Of a DNA stretch of 64,000 nt, positions 10,660 through 22,321 are shown in pieces. Made by a program: the position numbers and the translations under genes. The DNA comes from Eustoma russellianum. Taxonomy: Eukaryota; Streptophyta; Magnoliopsida; Gentianales; Gentianaceae. Every line of letters begins with the position of its first letter. Position 1 is the first letter of the stretch. The DNA lies in the NCBI GenBank assembly GCA_036186865.1, contig AP025071.1, forward strand, positions 9,655,879 through 9,719,878, written 5' to 3'. The notes under the pieces are model-generated. The model searched no databases, had not been told where the DNA came from, and saw only the letters and a list, made by a program, of their open reading frames with translations.

Positions 10660-13600
10660 GCAAAATCACAAGGAATGCGAGAAAGAGGAAAAGTCAAAGA
10701 ATCTAAAAACCAAATGGTTTTTAGACAGTGGATGGTCAAGGCATATGACGGGCAATCCCAAACTATTCACCGAGTTGGAACACATCGAGAATGGAGGAAA
10801 GGTGACATTCAATGACAACAACAAAGAAAAAGTTGTTGGAAAATGAACAATCGGGGACTCTAACACATTTCAAATACAAAATGTGTTGTCAGTAAGAAAT
10901 CTTTCTTATAATTTATTAAGCATTTCGCAACTTATAGATTCCGGTTATTATGTTTCTTTTCTCTCTGATTCTTGTGATATAAGAAATGAAAAAGGAGAAA
11001 TCATTTTAAAAGAAAATAGGATTGGTAACATTTACACACTTTCACTAAATAACATGATAGATGCTAAGGTTAAATTTTTAATATCACATGACTTAGATGT
11101 AAATTTATGGCATAGACGACAAAGCCATATAGGAATTTCAACTGTTGAGAAGTTATCTAAGAAGAATCTAATCAGAGGTATGCCTAAGTTAGACTTAGAT
11201 AATTTTCAGCTATGTGAAACTTGTATAAAAGGAAAACACATTAAAGAAACAATGAAACCAAAACATGAAATGAGTACTAGTCATGTACTAGAATTGCTTC
11301 ACTTAGACTTACTTGGTCCAAGCAGGGCAAGAAGTCTAGGTGGACACTACTATGTGTGTGTCATAATAGATGATTACTCATGATACACATGGACATTGTT
11401 CTTAACACACAAAGACGATGCTCCATTGGCAATCGAAACTCTTATCAAGCAACTCAAAAATCTTTATGAAGAAAATGTTAAAAGAATTAGGAGTGATAGA
11501 GGTGGAGAATTTAAAAACAAAGAAATAGTAAAGTTTTGTGAATTACATGGAATTAAACATGAATTCTCACCACCTAGAACACCACAACTCAATGGAGTTG
11601 TTAAACGCAAAAAATAGAATAATTCAAGAAATTGTTAGGGCAATGTTATGTGAAAACAAAATACCAAAATATTTATGGGCTGAAGCTGTAAGTTGTGCTT
11701 GTTATATTATAAATAGACTTTCAATTAGAAAGAAGCTAAACAAAACACCTTACGAATTATTAAATAATCGACAACCTAAGGTAGATTATCTTAGAGTTTT
11801 TGGTTGTAAGTGTTTTGTGTTGAACACTAAGGATAATCTAGACAAGTTTGAACAAAAGTTTATTGAATGCATATTTGTTGGTTATTCAACTAATTCAAGA
11901 GCATATAGGTGTTATAATCTTGCATCTAGAAAAATAATTGAATCCATTCATGTAAATTCAATAAGAACGCATATTTTGAAGTTAGAAATAAAACTCAACA
12001 TAAACAATAACATAATGTTGAAAATATGTTTGATGATGATGATGTATTACTTGAGCATGTACTTGATCATCTAGATACAACTCCCCCTGAACAAGACATG
12101 CATGAACCCTTAGATGAAATAAATGAAGAAATTTTGCAATTGGAAGATAATATAACTAACTTGAAAGATGATCCAATTGTATACGATAATTTTCACACTA
12201 ATGAAACATTTGAACAAGATGAGAGTGAACCTAGTCAACCTAGGAATTTGTGGCTTATAAAAGACAAACATAAACACCCTAAAGAATTAATCATTGGGGA
12301 TCCAAATGTTGGGGTTAGAACACGTTGAAACATAAGTCAACCTGAAGGACATAGCTTAATCTCAAACTTAGAACCTAAGAAGGTCAAGGAAGCCTTAGGT
12401 GATATATCATGGATAAATGCCATGCATGAGAAATTGAATCAATTTACACAGAACAACGTGTGGGACTTAGTACCTAAACTTGAAAACAAGTCTATAATAG
12501 GAACAAAATGGATATTTAGAAATAAAATGGATGAACAAGGAAATATTACAAGAAATAAGGCTAGGCTAGTCACACAAGGTTATAATCAATAAGAAGGAAT
12601 AGATTATGAAGAAACCTTTGCAACCGTTGCACGACTAGAAGCAATAAGACTGTTACTTGCTATTTCAAGTCTAAGAAACATCAAACTCTTCCAAATGGAT
12701 GTCAAGAGTGTGTTATTGAATGGATACATCCAAAAGAAGTTTTTGTCAAACAACCCCCTAGATTCAAAGATCCAAAGAATTTTAACCATGTTTACAAGCT
12801 TAAGAAAGCTCTATATGGTTTGAAACAAGCTCCAAGAGCTTGGTATGATAGATTTGCAAACTTTCTTAATGCAAATGATTATCAAAGGGGGACCATACAT
12901 AACACATTATTTCTAAGAAGAAAAGATAACGACTTGTTACTAGTTCAAATATATGTAGATGACATAATCTTTGGTTCAACCAACCCTACCTTAGTTAAAG
13001 ACTTCGAAGAGTGTATGAAGTCTGAATTTGAGATGTCAATGGTAGGAGAATTGAACTACTTCTTAGGGCTTCAAATCAAACAAACCCCTCAAAGAAGCCA
13101 CATTAGCCAACTTAAGTATGTCAATGATATGATTAAGAAGTTTAGTTTTGAAGAGTTGAATCCAACACCTACTCCTATGAACATTAGCACCAAACTAGAC
13201 AAAGATGAAAATGGTAAACCTTTTGATGACACGCTATATAGGTCTATGATTAGATCATTGCTGTATTTAACTACATCGAGACCTGATATAATGTATAGTG
13301 TTTGTATGTGTGCTAGGTTTCAATCTTGTCCTAAGGTATCTCATTACAATGCAGTGAATAAGATCTTTAGATATCTTAAACACACACCTCGCTTAGGACT
13401 TTGGTATGATAGAAATGCTAAGTTGGAACTGTATGCTTATAGTGATGCTGATTATGGTGGTCGCAAGTTAGATAGGAAATCCACTAGCAGTACACGTCTT
13501 TTCATATGAACCAACCTGATATCTTGGTTTTCTAAAAAACAAGCTTGTGTAGCTCTCTCCACTACCGAAGACGAGTATATAGCCTTAAGCTTATGCACTA

Positions 13601-13905
13601 CCCAAATACTTTGGCTTAAACAACAACTTAGTGATTTTGTAATTAAAATGAATAATATTTCAATTTTCTGCGATAGCACAAGTGCGATCAATCTTTCTTG
13701 AAATCAGGTACTTCATTCTAAGGCCAAACACATTGAGGTAAGATATCATTTTCTCTGTGATCATGTTCAAAATGAGGTTATAGTCATAAACCATATAAGA
13801 ACTGATCATCAAGTAGCTGACATCTTCACAAACCCCTTAATGTAGCCACTTTTGACAACTTACGAGCCAAGTTAGGTATGATAACCTACGATACTATTAC
13901 ATAAT
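10660..13905 (+). pseudogene. Copia-B pol (PR-IN-RT-RH), inactivated
   Basis: Domain order can be read throughout. Protease: FLDSGWSRHMTG with catalytic Asp at 10724-10726, then a TGA at 10844. Integrase zinc region: WHRRQSHIG then CETCIKGKH. Integrase core: Asp in HLDLLGP, a TGA at 11381 in IIDDYS, Asp in SDRGGEF, and the catalytic Glu replaced by Lys (NGVVKRK, codon 11603-11605), then a stop. RT: KWIFRNKMDEQGN with a TAA near 12590, and the active-site YVDD at 12952-12963 in the best open piece (12820-13509). RNase H carries several stops after 13509. Three or more frameshifts. Not functional. Confidence 0.85.
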
Positions 13906-14299
13906 TCTATCGTTTGCATGATTTGAAAAATAAAGGGAGAGATAGAATAAGAACATGATTTTAGTTGTTAAGTCATGATTTGAGTTGAATAATATGATAA
14001 GTTCAATTGGTATAAGTTTTAATTGGTGTTAAACTGGCTTGAAGCATAGGTTAAGGAGAAGAGTATGAGTTAAGGGGGAGCACATATATTAAAGACATGA
14101 GATTTGAAAGTTTGAAAACAATTGGTATAGAATTGGTGAAACAATTGGTAATTGGTGATGTTTTCAAAACAATTCAATTGGTAAATATATGATACAATTC
14201 AATTGGTATAAAATTGGTAAATATGTGATAGACAATTGATAAAGAGTTATGACATTAAAATCATATTGAGGTATTTTGAAAATCATCCAAAAGGGGGGA
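13906..14299 (+). repeat. Second AATTGGT-rich tail and polypurine tract
   Basis: Non-coding copy of the stretch at 5375-5771, with the same clustered AATTGGT motifs and a G-rich polypurine tract (AAAAGGGGGGAA) just before the LTR. Confidence 0.75.
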
Positions 14300-16850
14300 A
14301 GTTGAGAAATATATTTGGATAATTTTCAATGTCATGATTTTAAGTGATGGATACTTAAAAATGTCACACATAATGTTATAAATGATTAAAAGTTGAAAAA
14401 GTGAAGAAAAATGGCATCGATCTCTTAGGTTGTTGCACTTCAATTGATCGATGTACATCGATCCCTCACATCGATCGATCCATGTAAGGCGGAGAAAATT
14501 CAAGACCTTACTGTGAGACATCGATCTCTAAACCTGAGACACATCATCGATCGATGCACATTGAACCCTTACTTCGATCGATCGATGTAGGTCAGAGACA
14601 AACTCTGAAACTCACTGTGAGACATCGATCTCTGAAGCTAAGGCACTTCGATTGATCGATGTCTAGGGTTTTTAGAAATATTTTTCTAAAATATGATAAA
14701 ATGGTTGTTTTCATTAATACATGATTTATATGTGTTCATTATGTGGTTATTATGTTATTTTGATAAGTATTATGTATTGTGACTAACATGCCTTGGAAGT
14801 TTCCACAATTTATCAAAAAGGACAAAATTGGTATTTTGAGTTGTGTAGGTACATGACATGGTGGAAATATTTCAAGGAAACATTCATATCTTATTGATCA
14901 TCACAAAGTTGATATTATATCTATTTCTGACCATCGAGGTCATTTATGGAGTTTTTTCATAGCAAGGGTATTTTGGTCATTTTATCCCTGAGGACAGTTT
15001 CAGTATTTTTACTCAAGGAATCTCTCGAGTATATTATTATCTTCATTTTGAAGCTCATTTATCTCAAGGAATCTCTTGATTATATTATTATCTTCATTTT
15101 GAAGCTCATTTACGATTATCTTGAAGATTATTTGGTGGTTTTATATTATGTCTCTCAATTGATGATATTACAGACAGTAGCGGGATATATGAGGAGTTGT
15201 GATGTCACATTCTATTTTTTCTTGAAGACCTTCTTCTATATGTTATTGAAGAATATTGATCATAATTTTGCAGAGAATTTAAAGGTGTTAAAGGTGTGAA
15301 ATTGATCACAATATACATGGAGGAAAAGTGGAAATTTTGGTGTTATATATTGACATAATCTTGTCAACTATTATTTATTGATTTCTCTTCAATAAATCTG
15401 AGTTTGTACACATATATATGGGCTGATAAACGTTCATAAACAGGTGGAGAAGATGTCTTACTCATTTTATGGCATGTGTACAAGTAGACCAATCAAAAAG
15501 AAGCTAGGAATTCTCAAACTTGAAAAAACGGCTACTATGTGTTGTTGGAGCTGATTTTGGAGCTGTTTTTGAAGTCAGAAATGCAGCCTCGCATGTCCTA
15601 TGTTCATGCCAAGAAGTTGAGGTATTCTTGTGGCATATTCCTTCTTATTATCTTCAAAATTTTCAAGACAAAATGAAGTGTAAAATTTCAGCCTAATGAG
15701 ATTCCAAGGTGGAATAAATATGTTGTTTCATTTTATCAAGTGTACAAGATGTTTGTGTGGCCAACCAATAATGTGAAGACACTTAAGAATTGATGATGAA
15801 GATGGTGACACATTGGAGATCTTATCTTCAAGGCTCATTTCACCCTATAAATAGAAGGCAACGGTGAAGAAGAAGAACACACAACTTTCAAGCAAACTTG
15901 AAGATCATTCTTGCTATTCTCTTATTCTTGATTCTTTCTTTGTCTAGCTAAGGTGTTTCAATTCTTGTTGTTGTTGAGCTATGTATACACGTCTTCTTAG
16001 GTTATTTTTGTAAGATTGGTTAGCCAAGTTTATAAGGCTATACTAATAGGTGATAGAGGTGTTGCAACCAAGAGTTGCATGGAGATGTTCATCCAAGTCT
16101 TGAATAGGGTTGATATTTAACCCAAGGATCAAGCTTGATTCTTGTTGTATCTTTGTTCATACCATAGTGAAATCCAAAGAAAGGTCTTGTCTTCTTTACA
16201 TTTTTCTGTTTTTCTGCCCGTTTTCATTGCAGATTTCGCACAAGTTCTCACGTTTTGAGAACAATACCAAAACACTTTCAAAATTCGTGATTTTTGGTGG
16301 ATTTATACTTCATATGGTTGGCTTTCATTTGCAACATGAATCACTTGATTTGAGCAAAATAAAGTTAGTCTTTTAGTCGTTGCAAGATAACTGCTCCAAT
16401 TTGGCTGCAATCTGTTCAGTTTTGAGAAAACTTGAATTCTGCTATCATCAAGAATTGTTTAAGGTCAGGGCCTTTGGGATACATAAACTATACATCCTAA
16501 GGAGTGTTTTGACCTAAAGATCAATCTTTTTGGTTGAGTATTAAAAAAGAAACACATTTTCACATTTCAGCAACATTCTGTCTAATTCTGTCCAGATTGA
16601 TCATATGAATCTTTTTATTTGTTTGAAGAGTCAAACGATCTTATTTTTATCTAATTTTTGGACAGAGTATTGTCAAGACATTGAAGTTAAGTTCTAGAAA
16701 TTTTCATAATTTTGGAGTTGTGTATACTGATTTTTGAATTTTATAAAAACGGATACTGAATCTGAGGAGGTCTCAGATTCTGTTTTCAAAGGGGATTTTG
16801 TTAAAGGATAGCAGTTTAATTTTCACTAACCACTATTCACCCCCTCTAGT
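14300..16850 (+). repeat. Copia-B 3' LTR
   Basis: Collinear with the LTR at 5772-8370 at high similarity. The first T of the TG end is lost (AGTTGAGAAAT), and similarity stops at CTCTAGT, about 26 bp before the expected end. A 51 bp tandem duplication (15012-15062 and 15063-15113) is unique to this copy and creates a longer spurious frame at 14946-15299. The ATCGATCGAT cluster lies at 14430-14670. Confidence 0.8.
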
Positions 16851-17500
16851 AGAAAACCGTGAGAATAACTTTGCCGTCCAGATATGATTATAAGAATGCA
16901 TTTGTAATAATAATAGACATGTCACACATAAGTCCTTGTATGAATTTCTTGTCACGTAACTACAAAAGCTCGAAATGCCACTTTTGTCCTTTTTGTTAAG
17001 TTGTAAAACTTCTTTGACAAGTTAGTGAAAAAACACATGCCTATATAAACATATACACATCAATTTCAAGCAATGGGATCATGATAAACTTGTATGGAAT
17101 GTTTAAGACCTCGTTACATGTAAAGAAGATCATATGTATACCAATAATGATTATTAATTTGTCATATGCTGGAGAAATGTTTAGAAAATACGTTGACATC
17201 GATCGATCTATGTCTCAATTTTAGAGAGTGATGCATACATCGATCGATCGATGTACCTCCAACTGAGAGATAGATGTCTCATATTGAGGTTTTGTTTTTA
17301 ATTCTGTCCAACATCGATCGGTCGATGTAAGGGATTTTGTACACATTGATTAATCGATGTGCCTTAACATGAGAGATTGATATCACTTTTGCACATGTTT
17401 TAACTTTTTGATATTTTTATAATATAAAGTGGTATTTTCAACATTAACTACACTAGATCAAACAATATTTTCAACATTAACTACCTAGATCAAACAATTT
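16851..17500 (-). repeat. Minus-strand Copia LTR fragment (U3 side)
   Basis: Reverse-complemented, this matches the U3 half of the LTRs to the left, including the block ACAACTTAACAAAAAGGAC (compare 6280-6300) and the ATCGATCGATCGAT palindromes (17190-17360). Its start lies near 17480, where TGTTGAAAATA appears within a short direct duplication (TTTTCAACATTAACTAC, twice). It may be the outer half of the broken Copia-A 5' LTR. Confidence 0.65.
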
Positions 17501-17509
17501 CTGTAGGCA

Positions 17510-20500
17510 CTTTTGAACTGATTGCGGCCAGCTTCTAAATCAACTCTACCACCCTAAGATCCCCGAAGGCTGTGTTTTTCTTGCTGCAAGAAGCTGGAGA
17601 AAAATCATTCGGGTAGGTTTGGCTTTAGTGTCAAAGAAGAAAAAAGAGGAGGCGGAGATCTTGGTTAGTCTTGCAGCTTTGCCCTGTTAATTTCCTTGTA
17701 TCCGTGGGAACACCCTCCATCTGAGTTCAACAGCACCGAAGCTCACAGCTACGGAGGTACTCTGGCAGTGAAGGTACTCTGTTGCTCTATTGGATCTTGG
17801 TGTGCCACAACAGTCCAACCAGGTGATATAATTTCATTTTTGTCTTATTATCATTCAAGTACTTTTGATTGTTTACATTTAGTTTCAAACTTTATACATC
17901 TGTAGCATACCTTGGATCTGTAGTTTTAGTTGCAATAATTGATAAGATACGTCATGATTTTTCCGTGAGACCATGTCTAAGGAAGAGGGGTGTAGGTAAG
18001 GGGAAGAAAAATGAAGATAGTCTAAGGGTAGCCTCTTGGAATGTAGGAACATTAAGGGGTAAATTGTTTGAGGTTATAGATACACTTAAGAGACGTAAGA
18101 TAGATATAGCATGTCTCCAAGAAACTAGGTGGAAAGGGAATAAAGGTAAAGAGTGTAATGAGTATAAGTTGTTGTATTCAGGGTCAGATGGGACCAAGAA
18201 TGGGGTAGGATTCCTAGTAAAGATAGAATTACACACGAACGTGATTGATGTGATTAGATATAATGATAGAATTATGGTGTTGAAGTTAGTAGTAAATAAG
18301 GAGGTAGTAGCAGTGATTTGTGCCTATGCACCCCAAGTGGGACTAGGAGAACAGGAGAAGAAAAGGTTTTGGGATTGCTTAGATGTAGTATTAAAGGCAA
18401 TACCCAGGGAGGAACGAATTTGTATCGGAGGTGATTTTAATGGACATATTGAAAAGAATAGTGATGGTTTTCAGGCGGTACATGGCGGGTTTGGTTATGG
18501 AGATAGAAACGAACAGGGTAGAGATCTGCTAGACCTAGCAGTAGCCCATGACCTGGGCATTATAAACTCGTTTTTTAAGAAAAAAATCACATCTGATCAC
18601 GTTTAACAGCGGAGAACGTCAAACGCAGATCGACTATTTTCTGATGAGGCATGAAGACCGACGGTTATGGAGGGACTGCAAGGTTGTACCAGGAGAGACA
18701 ACGGTGATGCAACACCGTTTATTAGTGGTAGTTATAACATTGAGCCAAAAGCTGAGTAAGTGGGTTGGAAAATTCCCACCCGGTATTCGATGGGGAAGTT
18801 TGAAGGACAAAAAAATTAATATATTCAGAGACAAGGTCATCTCTGCGAAACTAGATCGTCTAGGTGATGACACAAATCAGATGTGGGAAGTTATATCGAC
18901 TACTGTTACTCAAGCCGCGAGAGAAACGCTCGGGGTAACAACAGGAAAGAAGTCCGTACATAAAGAGACGTGGTGGTGGAACGAGGATGTGCAACAAAAA
19001 ATAAAGGACAAACAAAAGATTTTTAGAGAGCTGTTAAGATGCACCAATGGGGAAGAAAAAGTGCGATTGAAGGATAATTACAAAATCGCCAGGAAGGAGG
19101 CGAAGAAGGCAGTGACAGAGGCAAAGACTGCAGCTTATAAAAGGATGTATGAGAGATTAGAAACAAAAGAAGGAGAACATGATATTGCCAAAGCTAGGGA
19201 TCGAAAGAGGCAGGACCTAGGAGGCGGAAAGTTCATAAAAGGAGAAGATGGACATGTGTTAGTCAAAGCACAAGACATCAAGTTGAAATAGCAAACATAC
19301 TTTCACAATCTTTTCAGCGGCAGTAGTGCTGACTACGAAGAACGAGAAAGCGCCACTGACCAACAACGACAACATAATAACTCCGACTGTCAGAACATCA
19401 CACAAGGAGAGGTGATGAGAGCACTGAAGAAGATGGGAAGAGCTAAAGCGGTCGGCCTAGATAACATACCCATTGAGGCGTGGAAGTATTTAGGAGAGGA
19501 AGGGGTCCAATGGCTAACTACTCTGTTCAACCGTATTTACAAAACAGGGAAGATGCCAGATGAGTGGAGAAAGAGTGTTGTGGCCCCCCTATATAAGAAC
19601 AAAGGAGACGCACAGTGTTGTGGGAACTATAAAGGGATTAAGTTGCTAAGTCATACTATGAAGTTATGGGAGAGAATAATCGACACTCGAATTAGGAGAG
19701 AAACTCAGGTTACGGTGAACCAATTTGGTTTTATGCCAGGAAGGTCAACTACGGAAGCAATACACATTCTCAGGAGATTAATGGAGAAGTATAGGGAGAA
19801 GAAGCGTGATTTACATATGGTTTTCATCGATCTTGAAAAAACATATGATAGTGTGCCGCGTAGTCTGATATGGGATAGTCTGGAGGCAAGAGGGATTCCT
19901 ATGAAGTATATAGACATAATTAGAGATATGTATGCTAGGACAAAAACAACCGTTCGTACGGCTGTGGGGAATACAGACTTCTTTCCGGTGGAGGTCGGTC
20001 TCCATCAAGGGTCTGCGTTGAGCCCATTCCTTTTTGCAGTTGTCCTTGACGAGTTGTCAAAGCCGATACAGGAGGCAGTACTGTGGTGTATGCTTTTTGC
20101 TGACGATATTGTATTAGTCGCAGAAAGTAGACATACCCTGAATATGAGAGTAGAGCAGTGAAGAAGTGTTTTAGAGAGAAAAGGCTTAAAGATTAGCCGT
20201 TCTAAGATTGAGTATCTGCACTGCGACTTCAGCGGCGTAGCAGACAGTGAGGATATCCATCTCACCATCGATGGTCAAGTGGTACCACAGGTAAGTAAGT
20301 TTAAGTACCTAGGATCATTTGTGCAGCAGAATGACGACATAGATAATGATGTAGCACATCGAGTTCAAGCAGGCTGGTGTAGATGGAGGGCGGCCTCAGG
20401 GGTGCTGTGTGACAAAAATTTCCCAACTAAATTAAAGGGAAAATTTTATAGGGTGGCAGTGCGACCGGCAATGCTATATGGGACAGACTGCTGTGCCATC

Positions 20501-21231
20501 AAGAGGCCACAATTACAGAAGATGGAAGTGGCAGAGATGAAAATGTTAAGATGGATGTGTGGACATACAAGGCTAGACCGGATCAGAAACGAGGTGTTTC
20601 GAGAAAGGTTAGGCGTGGCTAGTATAGCAGATAAGATAAGGGAGGGAAAATTGAGATGGTTTGGGCATGTCAAGCGGAGACAGACAACGGCATCGGTCAG
20701 AGCAATTGAAAGCCTCATTATAGAGGGAAACAAGAGTAAAGGCAGGCCCAAGGGATGAGCAGATAAGGCACGACTTACTAGATTTGCACCTCTCTGAGGA
20801 CATGGTCCAGGATAGGAGTTCATGGAGACATAAGATAAAGGTTAACGAGGTATAGGTCATATATAGGGACACTTTAGAGTATATTTAGGGACATAGATAG
20901 TCGAAGACACTATCTACGCTTTAGATTAACTTTCCACTTGGTTGCGTATGTTATACCGTTGTTTTACATTACATGTATATATATAAGTGCTGTGTATTTA
21001 AATATCGAAATGCATTTCTTTGTATTTCTTGAATCTACTCACTAACACACTAGCACAACATATTTCTATTATCATGTCATTTATGCAGGTAGAGCCGGGG
21101 TCTCACTGGAAGCAGACTCTCTATCCCTTGGGATAGAGGTATTGTCTGCCTACCACTTACCCTCCCCATACCCTAACGATAGCTTTTGCTGTTGTTGGGA
21201 TATACTGGGCTCGGATGATGATGATGATGAT
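17510..21231 (+). mobile_element. RTE-type LINE, near full length (RTE-1)
   Basis: A single-ORF LINE with endonuclease and reverse transcriptase and a short 3' UTR ending in a (GAT)n run (21214-21231), as is usual for RTE elements. The 5' boundary is approximate. Two 5'-truncated relatives in the same orientation lie at 24682-26360 and 29783-30800. Confidence 0.8.
17950..20855 (+). pseudogene. RTE-1 endonuclease-reverse transcriptase, broken
   Basis: The endonuclease carries VASWNVGTLRG, CLQETRW, CAYAPQ and GGDFNGH. A frameshift near 18595 interrupts TSDHV, and the rest of the endonuclease resumes at 18644 (QIDYFLMRHEDRR). In one shared frame from 18644 to 20758 there are only two nonsense codons, TAG at 19289-19291 and TGA at 20159-20161; both stand where relatives have Trp. 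RT motifs are clear: [41 protein letters not shown] and the active site FADDIVL. The C-terminal [15 protein letters not shown] and WFGHVKRR are typical of plant RTE. A last frameshift lies near 20755. Probably inactive, but only lightly decayed. Confidence 0.85.
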
Positions 21232-21592
21232 AATCGTAGTAGTATTTTTAGTCACAACCGGGATGTGATGGTCAATTACAAACATGTTAATGGAGAGTTA
21301 CGATATTTATTATTCTATTGAAATTTTAGTATTACACTTACATAGATTCAGATGGTCAATAAAATAAAATAGATTAGACACGTTTTCATTTGTTTCCAAA
21401 ACGGAGATAATCCATGAAAAAAACGAAATGACAGAAAAAGGTGGCTGTTTAAATGTGTGATGAAGTAATGTCACACGTTTCTCATTGTAGGAAATGATCG
21501 TCTGCCAGTAGGAGTAGGATCAATTTGGGTGCATAATACATATACCAGCTATCTTCAGAATACTCATGGTTTTATACCAACATGCGTGCAAG
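21232..21592. other. Intergenic, no gene seen
   Basis: AT-rich DNA between RTE-1 and the hAT-type MITE. Only short chance frames. Confidence 0.6.
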
Positions 21593-21884
21593 TAGGGCGG
21601 TAAATGAAAGCCGTTTGGTTGTTCGGTTCGTTTGGCTCGAGTTCGGTTCAGATAAAAGGTTAATGAACAGAGGTTGAACACATTTTTTCTGTTCGAACTC
21701 GGTAAATGGCACCGTTCGTTTAAGGTGTTCAACTCGTTAATGTTGTTCGTCAGTTAAACGAACAAAGCTTGAACACTTAAATATGTTCGTTTAAATAAAC
21801 GATAAGCTTGGCTCGTTCGCTAAATTAAATGAACCGAGCTTGAACAACGCAATGCTCGGTTCGTTCGGCTCGTTTACAGCCCTA
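21593..21884. mobile_element. hAT-type MITE, 292 bp
   Basis: The left end TAGGGCGGTAAATGA and the reverse complement of the right end TAGGGCTGTAAACGA form imperfect terminal inverted repeats. The flanks are an 8 bp target duplication with one mismatch (CGTGCAAG at 21585-21592, TGTGCAAG at 21885-21892). The interior is built from repeated GTTCGGTTCGTTTGGCTCG-like motifs on both strands and has no coding capacity. The 8 bp duplication and TAGGG ends fit the hAT superfamily. Confidence 0.85.
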
Positions 21885-21892
21885 TGTGCAAG

Positions 21893-22321
21893 GCCAAACA
21901 CAGCCACTTGCCCTTCTACCCTTATGTTAGATCTCTTCACCGCAACTCCGTCACCTCGTTTGCCACCGAGCGACATGTGACAGCAGGATGAGGTGTAGAG
22001 AATACCAGTGAGGTGGTCCCATCCGCTCTGACAACCCCCGCACTCTCCGCTGCTTTGTGCTTTCTATCAGTGTGTGTGTATATATATATTAATTATTTAT
22101 TTTTATTGTATTTTTTAAAATTGAGATTCATAATACGCACGCATTAAGTCGAGGGAGGATAATTGATACAGTCCCTCTTATGAATCAAATCAAATCAAAT
22201 CCAGATTACCTGTTTCTACCGACCAAACCCTAATCGAGAAAGCCAATCTTACTTCCTTTACGATTCCGAATCATTTTGAGCATCATCGATTACTCATCGT
22301 TATTAGAAGGTCTTCAACAAG
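21893..22321 (+). promoter_or_regulatory. Probable promoter and 5' UTR of the BPM gene
   Basis: A TATATATATATTAATTATTT stretch at about 22077-22096 lies about 240 bp before the ATG and is the best TATA candidate. A repeated ATCAA stretch (22185-22200) and the leader follow. The transcription start is not defined by the sequence. Confidence 0.45.

Larger units (their letters stand above)
8371..14299 (+). mobile_element. Copia-B internal region (gag-pol, decayed)
   Basis: Complete in order (gag, protease, integrase, RT, RNase H) but riddled with stops and frameshifts. Lineage is inferred: the RPPLFDGNNFVHWK gag start and very long LTRs fit the SIRE/Maximus type of plant Copia. It ends with the AATTGGT tail and polypurine tract before the LTR at 14300. 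Confidence 0.8.
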
